Source: Lichenicola sp965198575 (GTDB taxonomy: Bacteria; Pseudomonadota; Alphaproteobacteria; Acetobacterales; Acetobacteraceae). From it: 64,000 bases of DNA. Shown here piece after piece: positions 46,982-56,193 of the stretch. Made by a program: the position numbers and the translations under genes. The stretch's first letter is position 1. Every line of letters starts with the position of its first letter. The notes under the pieces are model-generated. The model saw only the letters and a list, made by a program, of their open reading frames with translations, was not told the origin of the DNA and ran no database searches. The stretch is taken from positions 2,046,001 through 2,110,000 of the forward strand of contig NZ_OZ240671.1 in assembly GCF_965198575.1 (NCBI RefSeq), written 5' to 3'.

Positions 46982-48478
46982 TCAGGTCGTTCCGGGTGGA
47001 GTCGACGTGCGCGTGCTCGACAACCGCGACACGACCAGCGCCACGACCACGTTCAGGACCAGCGCCAGCAACCCGGTGGAGAGGCCGACGGTGTGGCCGG
47101 CGAGATGCAGCGCGTGCACCGGCTTCAATCCGTCGGCGAACACGATCCAGCTCCCCGCTGCCATGCCCACCGCCCAGCCGGCAAGCAGCCCGGTGCTGGA
47201 CAGACCGATCGGAAGCAGCCCGAGCACCAGGGCGGGCAGCGTCTGCAGGATCCACACGCCGCCGAGCAGCTGCAGGTCGATGGCGAATTGCGGAGCGAGC
47301 AGCAGCACGCAGCCGAGTGCCGCGAGCTTGACCAGCAACGCGGCGATCCGGGCGACGCGGTCACCGCCATCCGATGCGGACAGCCTGGCCGGCAACAGGT
47401 TGCGGGTCACCAGGTTGGCAGCGCCGATCGCCATGACCGCAGCGGGCACCAGTGCGCCGATGGCGATGGCGGCGAACGCAAAGCCGGCGAACCAGCCCGG
47501 GAAGATCGTCAGGAACAGCAGCGGCACCACCGCATTCGGATGCGTCGTGACGATGCCGGCGGCGTGCGCCATCAGTCCGAGCATGGCGATCAGCCCGAGC
47601 AGCAGCGTGTAGGCCGGCAGCATCACCGCATTGCGCCGGATGGTCTCGGCGTCGCGGGCCGCCAGCACGCCGGTGAGGGTGTGCGGATACAGGAACGCAG
47701 CGAGTGCGGAACTCAGCGCCAGGGTGGCGTACGGGATCGACTGGCCCGTGCCGAGCACATGGCCGGCAGGGACCGATCCCGGCTTGGCGGTGTGCATGTG
47801 GGCGGCTGCATTGGCGAACATCGCGCCGTAGCCACCGAGATGGCGGGGGATCACGGTGACCGCGGCGATCACCGCGATGTAGATCATCACGTCCTTGAGG
47901 AACGCGGTCTTGGCCGGCGCGTGCAGGCCGCCGAACCAGGTGTAGGCGGCGAGCGACAGGAATGCCGCGAGCAGCGGGATCTCGCCCGGCAGTCCGAGTG
48001 CGGCCAGCACGGTGCGGATGCCGACCAGCTGCAGCGCGATGTAGGGGATCACCGCCAACAGCCCGGTCGCGGCAACGACCCACTCGAGGGGGATGCTGGC
48101 GAACCGTGCCCGGACGATGTCGGCTGCGGTGGCGTGGCCGCCGGCCTTGGCGATGCGCCACAGCACCGGCATCACGGCATACACGAACGGATACACGATG
48201 ATGGTGTAGGGCAGCGCGAAGAAGCCGTATGCGCCGGTGGCATAGACCAGTGCCGGCACCGCGATCACCGTGTAGGCGGTGTAGAAGTCGCCGCCGACCA
48301 GGAACCAGGTCACCCAGGTGCCGAACGAGCGGCCGCCGAGGCTCCATTCCTCGTCGCCGGCTCTGTGTCGCTTGCGACGGCTGGCCGAGGCGCCGAGCAG
48401 GATCGTCACGCCGAAGAACAGCAGGAAGACGGCGATCGCGGCCGGTCCGGGTGAGGGCACGATGGTGGCGGCGGTCAT
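46982..48478 (-). CDS. sodium:solute symporter (SSS family, probable organic-acid uptake)
   Basis: 498 residues with 13 or so membrane helices. The early segment GDEEWSLGGRSFGTWVTWFL and FLVGGDFYTAYT, then APAKTAFLKDVMIY, are typical of the SSS subgroup that includes the monocarboxylate permease MctP. Its ATG overlaps the stop of a DUF3311 gene (ATGA), the partner that also precedes mctP in rhizobia. It probably imports a monocarboxylate (lactate, pyruvate, acetate) with Na+ or H+; substrate not proven. Confidence 0.87.
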   Translation of the reverse strand: MTAATIVPSPGPAAIAVFLLFFGVTILLGASASRRKRHRAGDEEWSLGGRSFGTWVTWFLVGGDFYTAYTVIAVPALVYATGAYGFFALPYTIIVYPFVYAVMPVLWRIAKAGGHATAADIVRARFASIPLEWVVAATGLLAVIPYIALQLVGIRTVLAALGLPGEIPLLAAFLSLAAYTWFGGLHAPAKTAFLKDVMIYIAVIAAVTVIPRHLGGYGAMFANAAAHMHTAKPGSVPAGHVLGTGQSIPYATLALSSALAAFLYPHTLTGVLAARDAETIRRNAVMLPAYTLLLGLIAMLGLMAHAAGIVTTHPNAVVPLLFLTIFPGWFAGFAFAAIAIGALVPAAVMAIGAANLVTRNLLPARLSASDGGDRVARIAALLVKLAALGCVLLLAPQFAIDLQLLGGVWILQTLPALVLGLLPIGLSSTGLLAGWAVGMAAGSWIVFADGLKPVHALHLAGHTVGLSTGLLALVLNVVVALVVSRLSSTRTSTPPGTT

Positions 48479-48678
48479 GCGCGTCCAAACTTCCAGACCA
48501 GCCAGATCACCAGCGAGGTCAGCGGCACCCAGGCGAGCTGGTACCAGTAGAAGAACGGAAAGCCGAATAGCGCCGGCTCCGCGCGGTCATAGAACGGCAC
48601 CCAGAACAGCCCGACGCACGGCAGCAGCAGCAACGCGTGGACGAGGATCGGGCGCAGGCGCCGGAAACGGGGTTCCAC
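48475..48678 (-). CDS. DUF3311 small membrane protein
   Basis: 67 residues from GTG 48678, with two helices (about residues 12-28 and 40-62) and the DUF3311 pattern FWVPFYDRAEPALFGFPFFY in the connecting loop. Its stop overlaps the symporter start, so the two are coupled. In other bacteria DUF3311 proteins accompany SSS permeases and are thought to be accessory subunits. A longer frame upstream to 48852 is not conserved. Confidence 0.83.
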   Translation of the reverse strand: MEPRFRRLRPILVHALLLLPCVGLFWVPFYDRAEPALFGFPFFYWYQLAWVPLTSLVIWLVWKFGRA

Positions 48679-48787
48679 GATGCGGAGGCTCCTTGTCGCC
48701 GGTCGCCATCCGGGGTGTGGGCGTTCGGCCTGCTTGGCGGATCGCGCGGCAGGGATCAAGCTGGCTTGCGGCAAGAGGGAGAGCGAC

Positions 48788-49084
48788 ATGGCCGACAGCG
48801 TGCACGTGGTGGCCGTGGTTGTTGCACGGGCCGGCCAGGCGGATGCGATCATGAAGGCGATCGAGGCGGTCGTTGCGGCGACGCGTGGCGAGACGGGCTG
48901 TCTCAGCTACGTGCCTCATCGCGACGTGCAGGACCCTGACCGCTTCGTGTTCATCGAGGATTGGGAGAGCCAGGCAGCGCTCGACGCACATAACCGGACC
49001 CCGCATCTGCAGGCGTTTGCGGTGGCGATCGAACCGCTCGTAGCCCTGCCGTTGCAGGTGCTGGTGTTGCGGCCGTTGGGTTGA
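48788..49084 (+). CDS. antibiotic biosynthesis monooxygenase (ABM) domain protein
   Basis: 98 residues with the ABM fold: strand VVAVVVARAGQADAIM, helix with IEAVVAATRGETGC, strand LSYVPHRDVQDPDRFVFIED, then the helical WESQAALDAHNRTPHLQ with the conserved His. Members are quinol monooxygenases (YgiN-like) or inactive relatives. GAGGGAGAGCG precedes the ATG. It is divergent from DUF3311 and lies 22 bp before a cupin gene, so the two probably share a transcript. Confidence 0.85.
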   Translation: MADSVHVVAVVVARAGQADAIMKAIEAVVAATRGETGCLSYVPHRDVQDPDRFVFIEDWESQAALDAHNRTPHLQAFAVAIEPLVALPLQVLVLRPLG

Positions 49085-49106
49085 TCGACAGGCAAGGAGC
49101 AGGATC

Positions 49107-49514
49107 ATGGAACTGAAACGGGCCGGATCGCGGCCGTCGAATGCGGGACCTGCGGAATGGTTCACCGGCAGCGTCCGTGTGGAGCCGTTGAACAGTGCCC
49201 CGGCACCGGCTCGGGTCGCATGCGCCAACGTCACCTTCGAGCCGGGTGCGCGGACCGCCTGGCACACCCACCCGCTCGGCCAGACGCTGATCGTGACCGA
49301 CGGATGCGGATGGGCGCAGGTCGAGGGCGAGCCGATCGTCGAGATCCGGGCGGGCGACGTGATCTGGTTCCCACCGGGTCAGCGGCACTGGCATGGCGCG
49401 GCGGCGACGACCGGCGTGACGCACATCGCCATCCAGGAGGCGCTCGACGGCCAGGTGGCGGACTGGATGGAAAAGGTGACCGACGCGGAATACGGCGCTG
49501 GCCCGACCGACTGA
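49107..49514 (+). CDS. cupin-domain protein
   Basis: 135 residues. Cupin motif 1 is PGARTAWHTHPLGQTLIV (metal-binding His-x-His) with the downstream Glu replaced in the DGCGWAQVEGEP stretch, and motif 2 is PPGQRHWHGAAATT (His). Small cupins of this type bind a divalent metal and act as dioxygenases or isomerases; substrate unknown. In tandem with the ABM gene. Convergent with the glycosyltransferase, separated by a single base. Confidence 0.86.
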   Translation: MELKRAGSRPSNAGPAEWFTGSVRVEPLNSAPAPARVACANVTFEPGARTAWHTHPLGQTLIVTDGCGWAQVEGEPIVEIRAGDVIWFPPGQRHWHGAAATTGVTHIAIQEALDGQVADWMEKVTDAEYGAGPTD

Positions 49515-49515
49515 G

Positions 49516-52074
49516 TTATTCCGCCTCGACCGCCGGATCGACCAGGTCGAAGAAGGGCTGGCGATCGACGGTGAAGTGCTTGCTGTAGAACGGGTCGCGG
49601 CGATAGCGCGCGTTTTCGCCCCAGCGCTCCTGCATCGTCTGTGTCTCCGCATAGAAGCGCGCCTCGTGCTCGGGGCGGTCGTCGCTGCCGCGTGACAGGC
49701 TCTCATGGTGGTAGGCCACGAACTCGGCGCACCACACGATCCGGTAGCCCGCATCGCATACCTTCAGGCAGAGATCGACATCGTTGTAGGCGACCTTCAG
49801 GTGCTCCTCGTCGAAACCGCCGACCTGGCGGAAGACGTCGGCGCGTATCAGCATGCCCGCCGCGGTCACCGCGGAGACCTCGTGGCTCAGCAGCGCGCGG
49901 CCGATATAGCCGTAATCGGTCAGCGGCGCGCCACGATGCACGTGGGCTGCCACGCCGGCCGGTCCGACCACCACGCCGGCATGCTGGATGGTGTCGTTCG
50001 GATACAGGAACTTGCCGCCGACGACCGCGATGTCGGCTGACGACAGTGCTTCTCCGACGACCGTTTTCAGCCAGTCTGGATCGTTCACGAACACGTCGTT
50101 GTTCATGAAGAAAAAGAAGTCGGCCTTGTTGTCCTGCGTCGCCAGGTTGTTCAGCCGCGAGTAGTTGAAGTCCTCCTCGACGGTCAACACGCGTACCCGC
50201 TTCAGCTTCGACACGCGCTTGCAGAAATCCGCCGCTTCCCGGGTCACCGACCAGTTATTCACCAGCACGATGTCGAACGCCTTGTAGTCGGTGTGCTCCA
50301 GCAGCGCGTCCAGGCAGGCCTGCGTGGTGTCGACCTGATCCTTGAACGGGATGATGATCGAGACACTCGGCTGCAGTTTCTGCAACCACTCGATACCGTA
50401 CAGCGTCAGGCCGCGGATCGAGCTGACCTTCGCCGGGATGCCGCGCCGCTCGAGATGGTCCGAGACCGCCTGCACGCCGGCATCGATCGCATAGCCCTTG
50501 TTGCCGATATTTACCGCGGTCGAGTTCGGTGTCTTGCGCCAGTGGTACAGCACCTCAGGCACATGATGCACCTCGGTCGCCGGGATCTGCTCGACCAGGC
50601 GCAGGATCAGGTCGTGGTCCTGGGCACCGTCATAGGTCGCACGCAGCTCGCCCACCGCGGCCAGCGTCTTGGCCTCGACGAACAGCAGGTGGCAGATGTA
50701 GTTGCAGCCGAGCAGGTAGCGGTAATTATAGTCGGGCTTGAGGTTCGGCTCGAGGAAGTAGCCGGCCTGGTCGATCTTGTCCTCGTCGGAATAGAGCATC
50801 CTGGCGCCGGTGCGCAGGGCCGCGTTCACCATCAACTCGATTGCGACATCGACAAGCAGGTCGTCGTGATCGAAGAATGCGACATAATCGCCGCGCACTT
50901 CGGCAAGTCCCGCGTTGGTGGCGCCACTGATACCGAGGTTCTTTTTCAGGGTGATGGCGCGGATGCGCGGGTCCTGCTCGCAGTATTTCCTGATCCGGGC
51001 TGCAATCTCGGGCGACTTGGCACCGTCATCGACGATGATGAGTTCCCAGTTGCCGTAGGTCTGGGCGAGCACGCTGTCCACGGCCGCGGTGAAATCCGAC
51101 ATCATCGGCTTGTAGGTCGGGCAGAGAATGCTCACCAGCGGTGTGGCCACCCGGTTTCCGGCTGCCGCATCATGTGCACGGTCGCTGGAAACACGGGCGC
51201 GCAGGCGGTCGTAGTAGCGGCGGGCCCAGCGGTCGTAATCGCCGAGATTGTAGGTAGGCTTCGGCACGACGTCGGAAATGTCGGCGCGCAGCCGGGTGAT
51301 CTCGCCGTGCAGCCGCTCCACCTTCGACTGGATGTCGAGCAGGCGCGCCTCGAGCTGGTCGTCGACCATGGTGGTGGTCAACGGGCTGCCGGCGAGCTCG
51401 ATATCGTCCGGCGTGACGATGAAGCGGAAGGTCTGCTGGCCGCCCTTGCGGAACGAGTTCGGCAGGATGATCTCGAAGCCGCAATTCGGATCGCCGCCGA
51501 GTGCCGCCGCCACATCGCCACGGTAGCGATCGGCCTTCACCTGGGCGACCCGCATGCCGTTGGCGGTGACCAGGATGTGGCAACCGCCGGCGCGGAGTTG
51601 AGATCGGGGATCGACTCGCTGCACCCAGCCGCGCAGGGCGCCCTGCTTCATGCCGTCGAGGAAGCTCTGGAACTCGTAGAGCCGGTGCAGGGTGAATTCG
51701 TATTCCTCGTGCAGGACCGCGGAGTTGGCGGGATCGAGTTGCGGCACGATGGCCCGGTCGCCGAAGCGGAACGACAGGGTGTGCGGGTTGCCGTCGACGT
51801 AGGAGTCCGGCAGCGTGAAGTTGAAGCCGAGCCGGCCGGTCGGATGACCGAGCGCCTGCTGGACGTCCTCGCGGAGCTGGTCGCAGACGACCACGCCGAC
51901 TTCCTGGCGGTCGATCAGCACATGCAGGCGCGTCGGCTCGGTCGGCGCGCGCGTGTTGACGGCCCATCCCTTGGCAACCCCGCCGACGAAGGCGTCCACA
52001 TAACCCATGAATGGCGACGGAGCGGGCCGTGCAACCCGGCTTCCGGCGATCGTCTGAGTTCTGGTATCGGCCAA
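49516..52074 (-). CDS. two-domain family 2 glycosyltransferase with duplicated N-terminal domain
   Basis: 852 residues. The N-terminus (about 24-235) holds two copies of a beta-rich domain, each with GW, then RxDV-AL, GF-x-LP and a G-x-x-F end. A coiled coil (about 245-265) follows. The first GT-A domain starts near 305 (SILCPTYKPMMSDF; IIVDDGAKS; FFDHDDLL with DxD). The second starts near 560 (SIIIPFKDQVDTTQACLDAL), but its nucleotide motif is VNNWS in place of VDNGS and FFMNNDVFV in place of a DxD, so it may be impaired or divergent. It likely builds a cell-surface polysaccharide. It is 49 bp downstream of hpnG on the same strand. Confidence 0.87.
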   Translation of the reverse strand: MADTRTQTIAGSRVARPAPSPFMGYVDAFVGGVAKGWAVNTRAPTEPTRLHVLIDRQEVGVVVCDQLREDVQQALGHPTGRLGFNFTLPDSYVDGNPHTLSFRFGDRAIVPQLDPANSAVLHEEYEFTLHRLYEFQSFLDGMKQGALRGWVQRVDPRSQLRAGGCHILVTANGMRVAQVKADRYRGDVAAALGGDPNCGFEIILPNSFRKGGQQTFRFIVTPDDIELAGSPLTTTMVDDQLEARLLDIQSKVERLHGEITRLRADISDVVPKPTYNLGDYDRWARRYYDRLRARVSSDRAHDAAAGNRVATPLVSILCPTYKPMMSDFTAAVDSVLAQTYGNWELIIVDDGAKSPEIAARIRKYCEQDPRIRAITLKKNLGISGATNAGLAEVRGDYVAFFDHDDLLVDVAIELMVNAALRTGARMLYSDEDKIDQAGYFLEPNLKPDYNYRYLLGCNYICHLLFVEAKTLAAVGELRATYDGAQDHDLILRLVEQIPATEVHHVPEVLYHWRKTPNSTAVNIGNKGYAIDAGVQAVSDHLERRGIPAKVSSIRGLTLYGIEWLQKLQPSVSIIIPFKDQVDTTQACLDALLEHTDYKAFDIVLVNNWSVTREAADFCKRVSKLKRVRVLTVEEDFNYSRLNNLATQDNKADFFFFMNNDVFVNDPDWLKTVVGEALSSADIAVVGGKFLYPNDTIQHAGVVVGPAGVAAHVHRGAPLTDYGYIGRALLSHEVSAVTAAGMLIRADVFRQVGGFDEEHLKVAYNDVDLCLKVCDAGYRIVWCAEFVAYHHESLSRGSDDRPEHEARFYAETQTMQERWGENARYRRDPFYSKHFTVDRQPFFDLVDPAVEAE

Positions 52075-52123
52075 GACCTGTCTCCGTCGGCATTCACTCC
52101 GAAGACAGTGCGTTACAGGATCG

Positions 52124-52837
52124 TTAGCGCGGTGGCGAGCCTAGACTAACATCGAGTAGCGCCCACTTCGCGCGTGAGGCGTCGCGCCCGAGGGCCAGCA
52201 GGGTCGGCAACTGGCCCGGTCGGCGCAGGATCGACCCTAGCACCTGCAGCGCCTTCAGGCGCCCGTCGGGTCGCAGCGCGATGCAGGCTGCCGGCGGTAG
52301 CGTCCGGTCCGCAGGGTCACATATCGCCCGCAAGGCGGCGAACGGGATGCCGGCCCGGGTCGCCGCGAGCGCCACCGGGCCGCTCTCCATATCGAGCGAT
52401 CTGCACCCGGAGCGGGCGAGCAGAAGAGCCTTGGTCGCTACCTCCGTCACTAACATGTCGCTGTGCAGCAACAGATCGAGCGACGGCAGCGTGCGAGGGG
52501 ACGGCGGGGCAATCGTGCGGCCTGCCGCGAGCAGCGCGCGGAGGCCGGGGTCGGTAGGCAGGCGCGCGCCATCCACGACCACGGCGTCCGGTAGCAGCAC
52601 GTCACCGGCGCGCAGGTCCGGATCGAGACCCGCCGCCAGTCCGAAGCTCAACAAGCGGGTCGCACCTTGCGCCAGCAACCCGGACACGGCCCGCCTGGCG
52701 CCATCCGGGGTGGCGCCGCTGATGCCGATCATGGCAGCCGGGAACAGCGTGCGCGCCAGCTTCGCTTCGGCCCGCAGCCCGACGACGATCCCGAGGCCCG
52801 GGTCGCGCGCCAGGGCGGACGCCTCACCGACGGGCAA
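52124..52837 (-). CDS. hpnG: hopanoid-associated nucleoside phosphorylase HpnG
   Basis: 237 residues of the PNP/UDP phosphorylase fold: GIVVGLRAEAKLARTL at the N-terminus, SFGLAAGLDPDLRAGDV (phosphate site) and SLDMESGPVALAATRAGIPF (the Met-Glu-Ser ribose/base contact). HpnG removes adenine from adenosylhopane to make ribosylhopane in bacteriohopanetetrol synthesis. It is directly after shc (4 bp). The partner hpnH (adenosylhopane synthase) is not in this window. Confidence 0.92.
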   Translation of the reverse strand: MPVGEASALARDPGLGIVVGLRAEAKLARTLFPAAMIGISGATPDGARRAVSGLLAQGATRLLSFGLAAGLDPDLRAGDVLLPDAVVVDGARLPTDPGLRALLAAGRTIAPPSPRTLPSLDLLLHSDMLVTEVATKALLLARSGCRSLDMESGPVALAATRAGIPFAALRAICDPADRTLPPAACIALRPDGRLKALQVLGSILRRPGQLPTLLALGRDASRAKWALLDVSLGSPPR

Positions 52838-52841
52838 TCGC

Positions 52842-54869
52842 CTAGAAGCCGTAGGTGACCCGGCTGCTGTTGCTGCGGCCGAGATTGCGGTAGCGGGCCA
52901 GGGCCAGCAGCGGGAAGAACAGCCGGTAGCCGTGGTAGCGGAGGTAGAACACCCGCGGGAAACCGACCGCGTTGTACGGCTGCTCCTGCCATTCGCCGTT
53001 GGCGTCCTGGGCGGCGGCCAGGCTGGCGATGCCGCGCGCCACCGCCGGATGCTCGCGGCGCTGTGCCGCCATCAGCCCGAGCAGCGCCCAGGCGGTCTGT
53101 GACGGCAGGCTCTCATGGTAGCGCCCGGGTTCGCCGCCTTCGAAGGTGGCGCAGTCCTCGCCCCAGCCGCCATCCGGACGCTGCACCGAGATCAGCCAGT
53201 CGACTGCGCGCACCACCATCGGATCGTCCGGCGACACCCCGACCGCGTTCAGCGCGCACAGCACCGACCATGTGCCATAGATGTAGTTGGTGCCCCAGCG
53301 GCCGAACCAGCTGCCGTCGGCCTCCTGGTCGCGCCTGAGATAGGCGACGCCGCGCTCGATCACCGGCCGGTCCTCGGGGTAGCCGAGCTGGGCCAGGAAG
53401 GAGAGGCAGCGCGCGGTCACGTCGGCGGTCGGCGGGTCGAGCAGCGCGCCATGGTCGGCGAACGGGATGTGGTTGAGGATGCTGGTGTTGTTGTCGATGT
53501 CGAAGGCGCCCCAGCCGCCGTTCGTGCTCTGCATGCCGACGATCCAGCGGCGCGCGCGCACCAGCGCCTCGGTGTTGCCGTCGGCATCGTGGCGGTGCAG
53601 CAGCATGCCCACCACGGCGGTGTCGTCGACGTCGGGGTAGTACGCGTTGTTGTACTGGAACGCCCAGCCGCCGGGATCGAGGGTCGGGTTGCGCACCGCC
53701 CAGTCGCCCTTGACGTCGAGCACCTGGCGATCGCGCAGCCAGGCGGTGGCGTCGTCGAGGCCCGGGTGCGACGGTGCCCCGGCCAACTCGGCTTCGGCGA
53801 TGGCATGGCCGGCGAGGCTGGTGTCCCAGATCGGCGACACGCAGGGCTGGCAATAGGTCTCGTCGCCCTGGTCGACCAGCAGCCGGCGGACGGCCTCCCA
53901 GGCAGTGGCGGCGTTCGGATGCGCGGGGGATACGCCCAGCGCGTCGTACATCATCACGGTGTTGGCCATCGCCGGGTAGATCGCGCCGAGCCCGTCGACA
54001 CCGTTCAGGCGCGGCTCGATGAAGCGGCGCGTGCGGCGGATCGCATAGGACCGGATCAGCCGCGGCATCAGGCGCTCGGCCGGTCTCACCAGCGCGTCGA
54101 TCTGCTTGAAGACCGGGCCCCAGGCGGACCGGTATGGACCGCGGATCCAGTCGCGCACCCGCTCGGGGTTCTTGGCGAACAGCTCCTGCACCCGGACGCC
54201 GCGCGGATTTCGCGCGCGCGGGCGCAGTGCACCCAGCACCAGCATCGGCGCCACGACGGTGCGCGACCAGTACGACATGTTCCAGATGTTGAAGAAGAAC
54301 CACTTCGGCAGCAGCACGATCTCGACCGGCATGCAGGGCACGCCGCGCCACGGCACCTCGCCGAACAGGGCCAGCTGGAATCGCGTGAAGACGTTGCTGC
54401 GCTCGGCACCACCGGCCGCCAGGATCCCCTCGCGGGCCTTGCGCATGTGCGGCGCGTCGATGTCGTCGCCGATCAGCTTGAGCGCGTAGTACGCCTTGAC
54501 CGTGGCGGACAGGTCGAAGCGGCCGCCGTGATACAGCGGCCAGCCGCCATGAGCGCCCTGGATGCGGCGCAGATACACGCCGATGCGCGCCTGCAGGGCA
54601 GGGTCGATGCGATCGAGATAATGCTCGAGCAGCACATACTCGGCGGGGATCGTGGCATCGGCCTCGAGGTCGAACAGCCAGTGGCCGTCCGGCTTCTGCC
54701 GCGCCGCCAGCGCTGCCCTGCCCCGGTCGATCGCCTCGGCGAGGATCTCGTCTGCCGGATCGGACACTGCGTCCGCCAGCAGGGCGTCCCGCTCTTGCAC
54801 GGTGCTCAGCACCTTGGTCGCCCCAGCCCGCGGATGGCCGGAGCGCATTGATGACCGGATTTCATCCAT
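52842..54869 (-). CDS. shc: squalene-hopene cyclase
   Basis: 675 residues, the normal length. The catalytic DVDDTA motif is near residue 420 (YPDVDDTAVVGM). Repeated QW motifs run through both alpha-barrel domains: QEADGSWFGRWG, QRPDGGWGED, QDANGEWQEQP, QSTNGGWGAFD. A hydrophobic membrane-insertion segment near residues 200-220 (LLPKWFFFNIW) serves substrate entry from the membrane. It cyclises squalene to hopene or hopanol. It lies between hpnE and hpnG in the operon, each gap under 10 bp. Confidence 0.97.
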   Translation of the reverse strand: MDEIRSSMRSGHPRAGATKVLSTVQERDALLADAVSDPADEILAEAIDRGRAALAARQKPDGHWLFDLEADATIPAEYVLLEHYLDRIDPALQARIGVYLRRIQGAHGGWPLYHGGRFDLSATVKAYYALKLIGDDIDAPHMRKAREGILAAGGAERSNVFTRFQLALFGEVPWRGVPCMPVEIVLLPKWFFFNIWNMSYWSRTVVAPMLVLGALRPRARNPRGVRVQELFAKNPERVRDWIRGPYRSAWGPVFKQIDALVRPAERLMPRLIRSYAIRRTRRFIEPRLNGVDGLGAIYPAMANTVMMYDALGVSPAHPNAATAWEAVRRLLVDQGDETYCQPCVSPIWDTSLAGHAIAEAELAGAPSHPGLDDATAWLRDRQVLDVKGDWAVRNPTLDPGGWAFQYNNAYYPDVDDTAVVGMLLHRHDADGNTEALVRARRWIVGMQSTNGGWGAFDIDNNTSILNHIPFADHGALLDPPTADVTARCLSFLAQLGYPEDRPVIERGVAYLRRDQEADGSWFGRWGTNYIYGTWSVLCALNAVGVSPDDPMVVRAVDWLISVQRPDGGWGEDCATFEGGEPGRYHESLPSQTAWALLGLMAAQRREHPAVARGIASLAAAQDANGEWQEQPYNAVGFPRVFYLRYHGYRLFFPLLALARYRNLGRSNSSRVTYGF

Positions 54870-54875
54870 ACTCGC

Positions 54876-56189
54876 TCAGGTCAGTGGTGGCCTCGAGCCG
54901 GGACCCAGGGCCCTGGCCGCAACCAAGCCGGACCTCATTGCACCTTCAATGGTGGCGGGCAAGCCTGTAGCGGTCCAGTCGCCGGCCAGCACGAGGTTCG
55001 GGACCGACGTGCGACATTGCGGCCGCAGCCGGTCCTGCGCCGGGGTCGCGGCAAACGTGGCGCGTTTCTCGCGGACCACGCGGTGCGGCGGCAGCGCGTC
55101 CGGGAGCGTCGTGCCGGGCTGAAGCGCAGGCGACACCACGGCACGGACCTCGCGCCAGATCGTGGCTGCGAGCGCTGCGGCGCTGTGGTCGGCCAGGTGG
55201 TTGGCCGCACTCACGGTCACCGACAGGATGCCAGGCTTGACGAACACCCACTCCGCCATGCCGCCGACGACGCCGGCAAAGCCGGCGCGGGCGAGGTCAC
55301 CGGTGAGTCGGTCCAGCACGTCGGCGCGGTAGTGCAGGTTGAGGATGCTCTCGTACTCGGTCGGCGCGGTCATGTCCGGCAGCACCCCCGCAGCCACGTC
55401 GCGCGCCGAATGTGCCGGCACCGCCAGGATCATCTGGTCGCCGGGTGCGAGTTCGACCCGGCCCTCCGGCAACAGCATGGTGCCGACCCGGCCATGCACC
55501 AGCCCCAGGCCGGCGACGCGGGCGCCGGTACGGATCGTCACGCCGAGCTGCTGCAGCCGCACGGTCGCCGGATCAACCAGGCTTTCCGACAGCCCGATTG
55601 CCGGGAACCACGGCACGCAGGCGCTGCCGCCCTTGGCCATGCTCTCGCGCATCACCGCACCCATGAGCGCGGCACTGGCGATCTCGGGTCGGGTGTTCAG
55701 CGCCGAGACCGCCAGCGGGATCATCAGCCGGTCGGCCAGTGCACCGGGGTCCAGGCACTCCGACACGGTCTGGTCGCCGCGAGCCCGCATCAGCTTCAGC
55801 AGGCCGCCGAGCTCCTTCAGGCGCATGCCGGGCACGCCGCGCCGGTTGGAGAATACCCACCAGGGGATGCGGCCGGGGGAGAGCCGCACGGTCCAGTCGA
55901 GGCCGGCAGCGAGGTCGTGGAACGGGAAGATCGGCGCGCCGGGACCGACCAGGGTGTGGCGGGCGCCGATGCGGTCGAGATAGGCGAACACGGTCTCATT
56001 CGCGGAAAGCAGCAGGTGGTTGCCGTTATCGAGCCGGCAGCCGAGCTGCTTGTCTTCGTAGGAGCGGGCGCGTCCGCCGAGCGCCGGGCCGCCCTCGTAG
56101 ATCGTCACCCGGCGGCCGGCTTCCGCCAGTTCCAGCGCGGCACTCAGACCGGCCAGGCCGCCGCCGACGATGTGGACGGTTCCGCTCAT
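54876..56189 (-). CDS. hpnE: hydroxysqualene dehydroxylase HpnE
   Basis: 437 residues of the FAD-dependent amine oxidase fold. The N-terminal dinucleotide motif is VGGGLAGLSAALELAEAG with EGGPALGGRARS after it (about 6-45); the C-terminal FAD contact is VLAGDWTATGLPATIEGA. It reduces hydroxysqualene to squalene, the last step from presqualene diphosphate. It starts 4 bp after hpnD's partner gap and ends 6 bp before shc, so the whole run is one transcript. Confidence 0.94.
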   Translation of the reverse strand: MSGTVHIVGGGLAGLSAALELAEAGRRVTIYEGGPALGGRARSYEDKQLGCRLDNGNHLLLSANETVFAYLDRIGARHTLVGPGAPIFPFHDLAAGLDWTVRLSPGRIPWWVFSNRRGVPGMRLKELGGLLKLMRARGDQTVSECLDPGALADRLMIPLAVSALNTRPEIASAALMGAVMRESMAKGGSACVPWFPAIGLSESLVDPATVRLQQLGVTIRTGARVAGLGLVHGRVGTMLLPEGRVELAPGDQMILAVPAHSARDVAAGVLPDMTAPTEYESILNLHYRADVLDRLTGDLARAGFAGVVGGMAEWVFVKPGILSVTVSAANHLADHSAAALAATIWREVRAVVSPALQPGTTLPDALPPHRVVREKRATFAATPAQDRLRPQCRTSVPNLVLAGDWTATGLPATIEGAMRSGLVAARALGPGSRPPLT

Positions 56190-56193
56190 GGTG

